NCBI GenBank assembly: GCA_036266835.1
Contig: DATAXD010000008.1
Location: forward strand, 1-60,213
Source of the DNA: Galbitalea sp036266835
GTDB taxonomy: Bacteria > Actinomycetota > Actinomycetes > Actinomycetales > Microbacteriaceae
DNA length: 60,213 nt
Direction: 5' to 3'
This document shows, piece by piece, positions 26,641 through 34,526 of the stretch. The number at the start of each line of letters is the position of its first letter. Positions within the stretch are counted from its first letter, which is position 1. The notes under the pieces were generated by a model that worked only from the letters and a program-made list of their open reading frames with translations, made no database searches and was not told the DNA's origin. The translations under genes and the position numbers were made by a program.

Positions 26641-27774
26641 ATGAAGCTCTCGATCGGCAAGAAGTCGGTGGTTCTTGCCGCCGTGGCAAGTGCGATCGGC
26701 ATTTCGAGTCCGCTGCTCATGGCGGCTCCCGCCGACGCGGTCACGCCCCCTTGCGGCCCGGACGGCACTTTGATCTCGGGCAATATCTGCCAGGAGGAAT
26801 TCACAACCGACGGTCCGGCGACCTTCACGCCAAACGCGCAGATGACAACCCTGCAGGTGCTTCTCGTTGGCGGCGGCGGAACGGGAACATCCGGCGTAAC
26901 GGATTACGCCCAGGGTGGAGGAGGCGGCGAAGTCAAAGTCGTCGACTTCAGCGGGGACACCTCGACCGTGCTCAACCTGGTGGTCGGCTCGCCCGACACC
27001 CCAAGCAGCGCGCAGGAGGGTGTCGACCCGATAAACACTGCTGAGGACGGATCGAACGCCGGATACCAGGTCGCGGGCTCAAGCGGCAACAATAATGCCG
27101 GTTGGGCGAACGCGGCTACGGATGGATACGGCGCCGGCGGTGGGGCCGGGGCGAGCCCCACAAACGCATTCACGGGTGGCACTGGCGTGGTTGTTTCGAC
27201 CATCGCGCCGATCGGGTCGCTGTTCAGCACTGACTCCGACTGCTTCGGCGGCGGCGGCGCGGTAACCGACGGTTCCAGCATCGGCGCATCGACGTGTGGG
27301 GGAGGCGGAGTTGCCGGCACACCGCTCGCCGCGGTGGCGCCCACCCCGAACACCGGGGGCGGTGGCGCGGGAGTGCTTGAAACCTCTGGCCCTATTATTG
27401 ACAACGATGGCGCCGACGGCCTCGTCGTCGTTCGCTGGAATGAGCCGAAGGTCACGCTGACCCTCAACACGGGCGGTCATGGCGCCAACACGACCGAGAC
27501 CGTATTCCTCGGCGACACGCCCACGAAGCCCGCCGATCCCACGGTAAGCGGTTTCGTGTTTGGCGGATGGTTCACCGACCCGAGTTTCACCACGCCAGCG
27601 GACTTCTCGGCACCACTTGAGGCGTCAACGTCGTTCTTTGCAAAATTCACACCGGTACTGGCCGTGACCGGTGACACGCTCAATCCGTACGCCTTCCCGC
27701 TCGGCGCGGTCGGGCTGAGTGTCGGTGTAGCGCTTATCGCGCTTCGACGACGCCGCGCGGCACGCGCGAGCTGA
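26641..27774 (+). CDS. secreted glycine-rich protein with InlB-type repeat and LAVTG sorting signal
   Basis: 377 residues from the ATG preceded by GGCAGGAGACACA. A Sec signal peptide is clear: positively charged MKLSIGKKS, hydrophobic core, and likely cleavage near APADA at about residue 32. The middle (about 60-260) is rich in Gly with runs such as VGGGGTGTSG and ends in DGLVVVRW, reminiscent of glycine-rich cell-surface proteins. Residues about 265-335 form one InlB_B/Listeria-Bacteroides type repeat (VSGFVFGGWFTDPSFTTPADF, FFAKF). LAVTG at 340-344 is followed by a hydrophobic helix and RRRRAARAS, a cell-wall sorting signal; LAXTG is the variant used by class E sortases of high-GC Gram-positives. 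No sortase is encoded in the window. Likely a wall-anchored surface protein of unknown ligand. Confidence 0.85.
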   Translation: MKLSIGKKSVVLAAVASAIGISSPLLMAAPADAVTPPCGPDGTLISGNICQEEFTTDGPATFTPNAQMTTLQVLLVGGGGTGTSGVTDYAQGGGGGEVKVVDFSGDTSTVLNLVVGSPDTPSSAQEGVDPINTAEDGSNAGYQVAGSSGNNNAGWANAATDGYGAGGGAGASPTNAFTGGTGVVVSTIAPIGSLFSTDSDCFGGGGAVTDGSSIGASTCGGGGVAGTPLAAVAPTPNTGGGGAGVLETSGPIIDNDGADGLVVVRWNEPKVTLTLNTGGHGANTTETVFLGDTPTKPADPTVSGFVFGGWFTDPSFTTPADFSAPLEASTSFFAKFTPVLAVTGDTLNPYAFPLGAVGLSVGVALIALRRRRAARAS

Positions 27775-27783
27775 CGGCGCGCC

Positions 27784-27797
27784 GCGTCTAACGACGC
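27784..27797. terminator. small hairpin between convergent genes
   Basis: GCGTC (27784-27788) and GACGC (27793-27797) pair around TAAC in the 36-base gap between the LAVTG gene and the adenylate-forming ligase. It could end transcription in both directions. Short stem, so a weak call. Confidence 0.35.
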
Positions 27798-27810
27798 AAC
27801 GTTTCACCGG

Positions 27811-29247
27811 CTAGCCGCCGGAGTACTTCTCGGCGAGTATGTTGCGTTGCGGCTTGCCGTTTTCGGTGCGAGGAATCGCCTCGACACGTGCGACGATCCT
27901 GGGCGCCGCGGGCCCAAATTCGGCCTTCAGGGAGCTCACCAGGGCGTCGACGTCGATATCGTCTCGCGTCACTAGTGCCATTCCCACAGCGAGCAAGCCG
28001 TCGCTTTCCCGGTAACTGAAACTGGCCGCGTCGATCACGTTCTCCTGCTTCAACGCGAACAAGTCGAGCTGGATTGGGTCGATCTTCACGCCGCCCGCGT
28101 TGATGATGTCGGACGCTCGACCGATCAGCGTCAGACCGTTATCCTCGGGACGAATAAAGCCGAGATCCCCTGGGTAGAACCAGCCGTCATGAAAGCTTTC
28201 GTTTGCGGCAAGGGGATCGGAAAGGTATTCGGTCACCATGTGCGGATGCTGCGCACGGATGCGTCCCGTGACTCCCGCGGCGACCACCTGGTCGTGTTCG
28301 TCGACGATTTCAACCCGGCTCTCGGGATTGAGCTGGCCGGCATCGAAGGGATCGTCGGATGGGTACGGACGCAGGGCGATCATGCCGGACTCGGTCGCAC
28401 CGTAAACATTCACAACCCGGCTATTCGGCATCACCAGGCTGATCCGGCGGGACATCACGACGGGCAGCACAGTCCCGTTGACCACGACGGCGCGCACCCC
28501 GGGCAGAGTGCGATCCTGTGACTCGAGCGAGGCCGCAACTCCGGCGATCTGAGCGGGGGAGCCAAGGATCGTCGTGACCGACTGGCGCGCGCAGAGCTCA
28601 ACTGCCGCGTCGGGTTCAAGCCCACCAGCACTGAGGAACGGCTCGCCGAGCTTGAGTTGCATGTACAGCTGCAGGAACCCTTGCAGGGCGCCCAGCCCGA
28701 ACAGGGAAACGGTGGCGCCCCAGCCCTGGGCAAGATCCTGGATTTGAATCTCCGCCATCCCCAGCGGATATCCGATCGCCTTCGGCCTTCCGGTCGTGCC
28801 ACTCGAATAGACGATGCGGACGTGACTGAGCTCAGAGGGGAAATCGCGGGGACTGATCCCGAACGGATTCTGCTCAACGTTGGCAATGAACCTGTCGTCG
28901 ACCCTGACCACGTGCGTGCTCTCGCCTGGTGCACCGACTTCTCCCGATGTGAAGAGCCAGTCGAAGCTCCGGACAGCGCCCTGCACCGCCTCAGTGGGAA
29001 GGATGGTGCTGGCCGCCGCTTCGTGGAATGCGGCCATAGTGAAGACGCCACCGAGCACCTCGGGCAGGTCGAGCGCCACAACGTCGCCCGGTTTCACTCC
29101 GAGCCGGCGAAACTCGTACGCGAGCTTCTTGGTGAGTTCGAAAGCCTCCGCGTTTGTGATCGTGCGCTCGGCAGAAATAAGGAACGCACCGGCAGGCGAG
29201 TCGCCGGCGTTCCGTTCGAGATAGGAAAACGGATTGAGGACGGCCAC
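27811..29247 (-). CDS. adenylate-forming (AMP-binding) acyl ligase next to bioY
   Basis: 478 residues. ANL-superfamily motifs are all present: P-loop YSSGTTGRPK (147-156), YGATE (282-286), GWFYPGDLG (355-363), RASDIINAGGVK (377-388) and the catalytic Lys465 in TENGKPQ. So it should activate a carboxylic acid as an acyl-adenylate; CoA transfer is likely but not proven. Substrate is unknown. It starts with GTG 12 bases after bioY and is probably cotranscribed with it, so a biotin-related acid such as pimelate is an attractive but untested substrate. Menaquinone (MenE-like) or fatty-acid ligases are alternatives. Confidence 0.85.
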   Translation of the reverse strand: MAVLNPFSYLERNAGDSPAGAFLISAERTITNAEAFELTKKLAYEFRRLGVKPGDVVALDLPEVLGGVFTMAAFHEAAASTILPTEAVQGAVRSFDWLFTSGEVGAPGESTHVVRVDDRFIANVEQNPFGISPRDFPSELSHVRIVYSSGTTGRPKAIGYPLGMAEIQIQDLAQGWGATVSLFGLGALQGFLQLYMQLKLGEPFLSAGGLEPDAAVELCARQSVTTILGSPAQIAGVAASLESQDRTLPGVRAVVVNGTVLPVVMSRRISLVMPNSRVVNVYGATESGMIALRPYPSDDPFDAGQLNPESRVEIVDEHDQVVAAGVTGRIRAQHPHMVTEYLSDPLAANESFHDGWFYPGDLGFIRPEDNGLTLIGRASDIINAGGVKIDPIQLDLFALKQENVIDAASFSYRESDGLLAVGMALVTRDDIDVDALVSSLKAEFGPAAPRIVARVEAIPRTENGKPQRNILAEKYSGG

Positions 29248-29259
29248 TGGATCCCGACC

Positions 29260-29898
29260 CTACTGCGCTGATCTCTTGCGAGGGCCGACGAAGTGCCAAA
29301 CGACCGGCAGCAGGACCGCCGCCAGCACCGCCTTGATGGCGTCACCGATGAGGAAGGGAAACAGGCCACCCCGCAGTGTCGCTGCGAGGACATCCGATGT
29401 GCCGAAATATTTGACGAGAGCGGCAGCTGGATACGCGTTCAGCTCCGCGAACAGCCACGGCAGTCCAAAGGCATACATGACGAGGGTGCCCAGGATGAAC
29501 GCGGCGAGCGTGCGCAACCACCTGCGGTCCCACTCGCGCTGGGACATCCAGCCGACCAACGCGGCCGCGAAGATGAACCCGACGATGAACCCACCCGCCG
29601 GCAGCGCAAAGAGGCTGCCGGACTCGTGGCTGGCGAACACGGGCAGCCCCGCGACGCCGATAACCAGGTACAGCACCATCGACAGGGCCGCACGGATGGC
29701 GCCGAGCGTCGCGCCGACGAACAGCACGGCGAAAGTCTGGCCGGTAATCGGCACGGGCCAGGTCGGAATCGCGATCTGGGCGAGGATCGAGGTGAGCGCC
29801 GTTCCCGCCGCGATCAGGACGATGTCCGTGACGATGCTCCGCGAAAACATGCGGTCGGCGAGGGTCGGGCGTCCATGCGCGATGGAGAGTGAAGACAT
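29260..29898 (-). CDS. bioY: biotin transporter substrate-binding subunit BioY
   Basis: S-component of an energy-coupling-factor transporter that binds biotin in the membrane. 212 residues with about six helices. Family hallmarks: AQIAIPTWPVPITGQTFAV, LYLVIGVAGLPVFA, GGFIVGFIFAA and the C-terminal GDAIKAVLA. ATG 29898 has AGGAG with good spacing. BioM and BioN energising subunits are not next to it, so it either works alone or shares modules encoded elsewhere. The ligase downstream probably belongs to the same transcript. Confidence 0.95.
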   Translation of the reverse strand: MSSLSIAHGRPTLADRMFSRSIVTDIVLIAAGTALTSILAQIAIPTWPVPITGQTFAVLFVGATLGAIRAALSMVLYLVIGVAGLPVFASHESGSLFALPAGGFIVGFIFAAALVGWMSQREWDRRWLRTLAAFILGTLVMYAFGLPWLFAELNAYPAAALVKYFGTSDVLAATLRGGLFPFLIGDAIKAVLAAVLLPVVWHFVGPRKRSAQ

Positions 29899-30005
29899 GC
29901 AGGCTCCTGTTGTTGAGAGCGAGGGAGGGGGGATAAAAGTAGACTATCTGGCTGAACCTCTCCTTCTGCGTTGTCGATCCGCGCCCAAACAACTGGATTA
30001 TTACT

Positions 30006-31604
30006 GTGCTTTCTGTGCAAGACCTCGAGCTGCGCGTCGGGGCCCGGCTACTCATGGACGAGGTCACTTTTCGGGTCGACCGGGGTGACAAGATTGGCCT
30101 CGTCGGTCGAAACGGGGCTGGCAAGACCACGCTCACCAAGACTCTCGCGGGGGAGTTGACTGCTGCGGGAGGCAGGATCGACCGATCCGGAGAAATAGGC
30201 TACCTGCCGCAGGACCCGCGTTCCGGTAACCCCGAGGACCTCGCGCGGACGCGCATTCTCGACGCGCGAGGCCTTGGCCAACTCGTGATCGGGATGAGCG
30301 GGGCCACGCAGGATATGGCCAGCGCGGACCCCTCGGTGAGCGCGGCTGCGATGACCAAATACGGCAACCTCGAGGAACGGTTTGTCGCGCTTGGTGGCTA
30401 CGCGGCGGAGGCGGAAGCCGCATCCATCGCGAGCAATCTCAGCCTGCCGGACCGCATCCTGAACCAACCGCTGTCAACGCTTTCCGGCGGGCAGCGTCGA
30501 CGAATCGAGCTAGCTCGAATCCTGTTCAGCGGTGCAGACACGATGCTGCTCGATGAGCCCACCAATCATCTGGACGCGGATTCGATCGTGTGGCTTCGGG
30601 ACTTCCTGAAGGGGTTCCCGGGTGGCTTGATCGTCATCAGCCACGACATCGGGCTGGTGGAAGAGACCGTCAACAAGGTCTTTTACCTCGATGCCAACAG
30701 GCAGACCATCGACATCTACAACATGGGGTGGAAGAACTATCAGTCCCAGCGCGTGGCGGACGAGGAACGTCGCAAGAAGGAGCGCGCGAGCGCCGAGAAG
30801 AAGGCGGCCGTGCTCACGACGCAGGCGGCGAAGTTCGGTGCGAAGGCCACCAAGGCGGCCGCGGCCCACCAGATGGTTGCCCGCGCCGAGAAGCTCCTCG
30901 CCGGCCTCGACGAGGTGCGGACGAGTGATCGCGTCGCGAAGCTGCGATTCCCCGATCCCGTCGCCTGCGGCCGTACTCCGCTGATGGCATCGAACCTCTC
31001 GAAGAGTTACGGATCGCTCGAAATCTTTGCGGCGGTCGACCTGGCCATCGATCGTGGTTCGAAGGTGGTCGTTCTCGGGCTGAACGGTGCGGGCAAGACG
31101 ACGCTGCTGCGCATCCTCGCTGGCGTCGACGCGCCGGACACTGGCGAGGTAGAGCCGGGGCACGGCCTGCGAATCGGGTACTACGCGCAGGAACACGAGA
31201 CGATCGACGTGAAGCGTTCGGTGCTCGAGAACATGGTTTCGTCGTCCCCGAACCTCACGGAAACCGAGGCTCGACGAGTGCTGGGGTCGTTCCTGTTCAC
31301 CGGCGACGATGCGGCAAAGCCCGCGGGCGTGCTGTCTGGCGGTGAGAAGACGCGTCTCGCCCTCGCCATGATCGTGGTGTCCGGCGCAAACGTGCTCCTG
31401 CTGGATGAACCAACCAACAACCTCGATCCCGCGAGCCGTCTGGAGATCCTGGGTGCCCTGGCCGGGTATTCGGGCGCCGTCGTCCTGGTGAGCCACGACG
31501 AGGGCGCCGTCGAGGCGCTCAACCCCGAGCGAGTGTTGATTCTCCCGGACGGAGTCGAGGATCACTGGAACCGTGATTACGCGGACCTGATCGCGCTGGC
31601 CTGA
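30006..31604 (+). CDS. ABC-F family ATPase (ribosome-associated type)
   Basis: 532 residues: two ABC modules in one chain and no membrane helices, the ABC-F layout. First module: Walker A GRNGAGKTT (34-42), signature LSGGQRRRIELARI, Walker B MLLDEPTNHLDAD. Linker of charged helices RRKKERASAEKKAA (interdomain P-site tRNA interaction region). Second module: GLNGAGKTTLL, LSGGEKTRLALAM, LLLDEPTNNLDP. ABC-F proteins act on the ribosomal E site as translation factors (EttA/Uup-like) or antibiotic-resistance factors; which applies cannot be told here. Start GTG; a TAGACT at 29940-29945 may be its -10. Its end overlaps SURF1 by 28 bases on the other strand. Confidence 0.92.
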   Translation: MLSVQDLELRVGARLLMDEVTFRVDRGDKIGLVGRNGAGKTTLTKTLAGELTAAGGRIDRSGEIGYLPQDPRSGNPEDLARTRILDARGLGQLVIGMSGATQDMASADPSVSAAAMTKYGNLEERFVALGGYAAEAEAASIASNLSLPDRILNQPLSTLSGGQRRRIELARILFSGADTMLLDEPTNHLDADSIVWLRDFLKGFPGGLIVISHDIGLVEETVNKVFYLDANRQTIDIYNMGWKNYQSQRVADEERRKKERASAEKKAAVLTTQAAKFGAKATKAAAAHQMVARAEKLLAGLDEVRTSDRVAKLRFPDPVACGRTPLMASNLSKSYGSLEIFAAVDLAIDRGSKVVVLGLNGAGKTTLLRILAGVDAPDTGEVEPGHGLRIGYYAQEHETIDVKRSVLENMVSSSPNLTETEARRVLGSFLFTGDDAAKPAGVLSGGEKTRLALAMIVVSGANVLLLDEPTNNLDPASRLEILGALAGYSGAVVLVSHDEGAVEALNPERVLILPDGVEDHWNRDYADLIALA

Positions 31605-32500
31605 TCTGCGGCCCTTTGCGTCACCTCGATTTGCGTCGCGGCGATTTGGGCCGCCTCGATTTGCGCGTCCTCGATCTGTGCATCCGTGAGGGGCCTGACG
31701 CGCGCCTTGCGATCACGCTCAGCCGCGCGCTCGCGTTCCACCGGGTCGGCGGCGTTGCGGATGCGGTACTCCTGTCGAAGCGCCCAGGCCAGGCCAGCGA
31801 ATCCCATGATCGCGAACAGGATCCACTGGAACGCGTACGAGAGGAACGGACCGGGATCGAGCACGGGCTTCGCCGCCGCGATTGGCCGCACCGCCGGTGC
31901 GGGAGACTCGCTCGACAAGAGTCCATACGCCCCGGTGTACATCCTTGGCAGGCGTGTCAAGTCGCGAACTGTTGGAAGGTTGATCTCCGAGATCTGTCCT
32001 CGCGGGGAGACGCGCCCCGGCAGTACGGTCTCGCTGCCCTGAAGCCTCGCGGTGACGACCTCGTGGCCCTTCGGTACCGGCGGAATGTAGTCGGGGTATG
32101 AGTGCTTTTGCCCGATCGAGACCCACCCACGGTCGACGATGAAGATGTCGCCGTTTGATTCGCGAAAAGGGGTCAGAACCTCGAAGCCCGGATCGGAGCC
32201 GAGAGAGCGATCGCGCACCAGCAACTGCTTCGCGGGCAAATACTCGCCGCTGAGCTCGACCTTTCGCCAGGCGTTGTGAGGCGAGTACGAAGACAAGGCG
32301 GGAAGAAGCGTCGACGGCGCCACTGCTGAAGCAGCGTAGTTACCGGTGACGAGTTTGTTCGCCGCGATCGTCTGCTCGTTGCGACCGAACTGCCATCGGG
32401 ACAGCAGCACGCACGCGATGGCGAAGACCACGGCCATACCCAGGTAGGTGAACCACCGTCTCTGAGCGGCAAACCGCCACTTCTCGATGAAATTCCTCAT
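31577..32500 (-). CDS. SURF1-family cytochrome oxidase assembly protein
   Basis: Start ATG 32500 (MRNFIEKWRFAAQRRWFTYL); 307 residues. Layout is typical: membrane helix at about 18-36 with LSRWQFGRNEQ, an outside domain with VDRGWVSIGQKHSYPDYIPPVP, and a second helix FQWILFAIMGFAGLAWAL before a charged tail. SURF1 helps insert heme A into cytochrome c oxidase subunit I. The C-terminal tail carries AQIE-type pentapeptide repeats from a 15-bp DNA repeat. The ATG shares a base with the stop of the 81-residue gene upstream (TGATG), and the 3' end overlaps the ABC-F gene by 28 bases. Confidence 0.92.
   Translation of the reverse strand: MRNFIEKWRFAAQRRWFTYLGMAVVFAIACVLLSRWQFGRNEQTIAANKLVTGNYAASAVAPSTLLPALSSYSPHNAWRKVELSGEYLPAKQLLVRDRSLGSDPGFEVLTPFRESNGDIFIVDRGWVSIGQKHSYPDYIPPVPKGHEVVTARLQGSETVLPGRVSPRGQISEINLPTVRDLTRLPRMYTGAYGLLSSESPAPAVRPIAAAKPVLDPGPFLSYAFQWILFAIMGFAGLAWALRQEYRIRNAADPVERERAAERDRKARVRPLTDAQIEDAQIEAAQIAATQIEVTQRAADQASAIRSA
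31622..31681. repeat. 15-bp tandem repeat, four copies, in the SURF1 tail
   Basis: Units 31622-31636, 31637-31651, 31652-31666 and 31667-31681 share the core C-TCGATTTG-G with a few substitutions. Read on the minus strand they encode DAQIE, DAQIE-like, AAQIA and ATQIE. Period equals five codons, so copy-number change would stay in frame. Confidence 0.85.
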
Positions 32501-32745
32501 CACGGTTGCGCGACCGAGCCAGGGATCACGTCTACGGGTGTTCCCAGCGGCGCAACGACGACGGGAAATCCCCTGGTCGCGAGATATTCGTGAAGGTAGT
32601 CGACGTGCGCGGCACACGCGTGCCAGACCTTGACCCTGTCGCTCGAGTGGATCTTCGGATTTCTCCAGTTGACCGTGAACGTGGCGGGTTCGGGGCACTC
32701 CGCTCGCGAACAGGTCGGCACGCGGTGCGACTCTGAAGCGATCAC
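32500..32745 (-). CDS. small conserved Cys/His protein between DUF3099 and SURF1 genes
   Basis: 81 residues from GTG 32745. The start is fixed by a GTGA overlap with the DUF3099 stop, and the stop overlaps the SURF1 start (TGATG), so all three are translationally coupled. Seen: CSRAECPEPATFTVNW, then KVWHACAAHVDYLHEYLATRGFPV. The Cys-x4-Cys and the His-x-Cys-x2-His pattern suggest a small metal (zinc) site. No membrane helix. I do not recognise a characterised family; coupling to SURF1 suggests, but does not prove, a role in oxidase assembly. Confidence 0.8.
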   Translation of the reverse strand: MIASESHRVPTCSRAECPEPATFTVNWRNPKIHSSDRVKVWHACAAHVDYLHEYLATRGFPVVVAPLGTPVDVIPGSVAQP

Positions 32746-33041
32746 GTGTCGTGGTCCGACGGCGGGTGCGAGACGTGGACCAGCCCACCGGGTCGTTCCA
32801 CCGGCGTTACGCGTGGCTGTACGACCGTGTTTGCCAGGACAACGGCGATGTAGGGGAGTGTCACGGCACCGAGGAGTGGTATCAGGGCCCACAACGGCGA
32901 CCACTGGTACACGAAGATTGCCGCGATGAAACACACCAGCCGGATCGACATCGCGACGGTGTATTTGAGCATGCGACTGTGCCGTTCCGCGTCGGGTGAT
33001 GGCGGAAGCGCTGTCGCCGATTGCATGCGCTGTTTCTTCAT
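32742..33041 (-). CDS. DUF3099 family membrane protein
   Basis: 99 residues. Two membrane helices follow a short polar N-terminus (MLKYTVAMSIRLVCFIAAIFV and then LWALIPLLGAVTLPYIAVVLA, seen as IRLVCFIAAIFVYQWSPLWA). Actinobacteria-restricted small membrane family of unknown function, often next to SURF1 genes. TAGGCT lies 11 bases before the ATG. Stop overlaps the next GTG by four bases. Confidence 0.82.
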   Translation of the reverse strand: MKKQRMQSATALPPSPDAERHSRMLKYTVAMSIRLVCFIAAIFVYQWSPLWALIPLLGAVTLPYIAVVLANTVVQPRVTPVERPGGLVHVSHPPSDHDT

Positions 33042-33133
33042 CTCTCGCCCTCAGCCTACGTCGAGAAAGCTGGCGAATCGCCTCGTCGAACATGCGAGAT
33101 CGGCCGCATGCGCGATCGCTAGGCTTGGTAGCC

Positions 33134-33844
33134 ATGACGACTACGCGCACGGTCCTGGTCACCGGAGGCAACCGAGGAATCGGTTTCGCAATAGCCGAGG
33201 AATTCCTGGCTCAGGGTCATCGGGTGGCGGTGACCGCGCGTTCGGGTGACGGCCCGGCCGGAGCGCTCACGGTGCGAGCGGACGTAACGGATGGCGAAAC
33301 CCTCGACATGGCGTTTGCAGAGGTCGAAGCGGCGCTCGGACCGATTGAGGTGGTCATCGCCAACGCCGGTATCACCAGGGACACGCTGCTGCTGCGGATG
33401 AGCGACGACGACTTCACCGAGGTCATCGACACCAATCTGGCGGGTGCCTTCCGCGTCGTCAAGCGCGCGTCGAAGGGAATGTTGAAGGCAAAGTTCGGAC
33501 GGATCATCCTTGTTTCGAGCGTCGTCGGATTGCTGGGGTCTGCAGGCCAGGTGAACTATGCCGCGTCCAAGAGCGGTCTTGTGGGACTCGCGAGGTCAGT
33601 CACGCGCGAACTGGGTTCTCGGGGCATCACTGCGAACGTGGTGGCGCCGGGGTTCATCGAGACCGACATGACGGCCGAACTCTCGGAGCAGCAACAGGCC
33701 GAGTACAAGAAGTCGATTCCCGCCGGCCGCTACGCGAGCGCATCCGAGGTGGCCAAGGTCATCGTCTGGCTGGCCGGCGATGACGCCGGATACATTTCAG
33801 GTGCCGTTATTCCCGTCGACGGCGGCCTGGGCATGGGCCACTAG
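33134..33844 (+). CDS. fabG: FabG-like 3-oxoacyl-ACP reductase (SDR)
   Basis: Start ATG 33134 (MTTTRTVLVTGGNRGIG); the frame is open upstream but without family character. 236 residues. Classical short-chain dehydrogenase: TGGNRGIG at the NADP site, NAG in VIANAGITRD, the Ser in LVSSVVG, Tyr-x3-Lys in NYAASKSGL, and ADDAGYISG-VIPVDGG at the end. Best reading is ketoacyl-ACP reduction in fatty acid synthesis, with related SDR activities possible. TAGGCT ends eight bases before the ATG and no Shine-Dalgarno is visible, suggesting a leaderless mRNA. It shares the palindromic stop CTAG with serB. Confidence 0.9.
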   Translation: MTTTRTVLVTGGNRGIGFAIAEEFLAQGHRVAVTARSGDGPAGALTVRADVTDGETLDMAFAEVEAALGPIEVVIANAGITRDTLLLRMSDDDFTEVIDTNLAGAFRVVKRASKGMLKAKFGRIILVSSVVGLLGSAGQVNYAASKSGLVGLARSVTRELGSRGITANVVAPGFIETDMTAELSEQQQAEYKKSIPAGRYASASEVAKVIVWLAGDDAGYISGAVIPVDGGLGMGH

Positions 33845-34479
33845 CCGCGCAGTCCCATTAGCGGCAGAAGCTGCATCATGTCCCGCCGGTCGATGATGAC
33901 GTTCGCGAGGTCCCGCACCGGTGCCTTCGCGTCGAATCCCACGGCGAGCCCGCAGATCGCCATCATGCGCAGATCGTTGGCGCCGTCGCCGACTGCGACC
34001 GTCTGGCTCAGCGGTATCCCCATCTCGTCAGCCCACTCGCGCAGAGTATCCGCCTTGGCTCCGGCGTCGATGATTGGTCCGCGCAGGCCGGTGAGGCGCC
34101 CGTCGTGGTCGAACTCGAAGCGGTTCGCGCGGCAATAGTCCAGACCGAGTTTCTCTGCGATCGGATCGATCACCTCGTGGAACCCGCCCGATACAACGCC
34201 GACCCGGCCATCCGCGGCATGCACGGCGCGGATCATCTCCGGCACGCCTGCTGTGATTTGTACTCGCGCCCCGACCGCCTCGAGATCCGCGGACGATAGC
34301 CCCTGTAACGTGCTGACCCGTGATCGGAGACTGGATTCAAAATCGATGAGGCCGTTCATCGCATCCGCCGTGATCGACTCGACCATCGATAGCGTGCCCT
34401 TTACCTCGGCAAGAAGCTCGATGACCTCGTTCTCGATCAGCGTTGAGTCGACGTCGAGAACGACCAGGAATCGGGGCAC
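33841..34479 (-). CDS. serB: phosphoserine phosphatase
   Basis: Final step of serine synthesis. 212 residues. HAD motifs: LDVDSTLIENE with nucleophile Asp9 and Asp11, VVSGGFHEV, and VAVGDGANDLRMM. The serB fold without an ACT domain. Start GTG with TAGACT (34486-34491, minus strand) six bases upstream and no Shine-Dalgarno, a leaderless pattern. Its stop TAG is the reverse complement of part of the same CTAG that ends fabG. Confidence 0.95.
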   Translation of the reverse strand: MPRFLVVLDVDSTLIENEVIELLAEVKGTLSMVESITADAMNGLIDFESSLRSRVSTLQGLSSADLEAVGARVQITAGVPEMIRAVHAADGRVGVVSGGFHEVIDPIAEKLGLDYCRANRFEFDHDGRLTGLRGPIIDAGAKADTLREWADEMGIPLSQTVAVGDGANDLRMMAICGLAVGFDAKAPVRDLANVIIDRRDMMQLLPLMGLRG

Positions 34480-34526
34480 GCCAAAAGTCTATTGAGCCTC
34501 AATCACCATGCCTTACGCGTTCGCCA

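Noticed and set aside
29899..30005. BioQ/BirA-type operator upstream of bioY
   Set aside because: TGAAC is present at one place but no matching second half-site is found.
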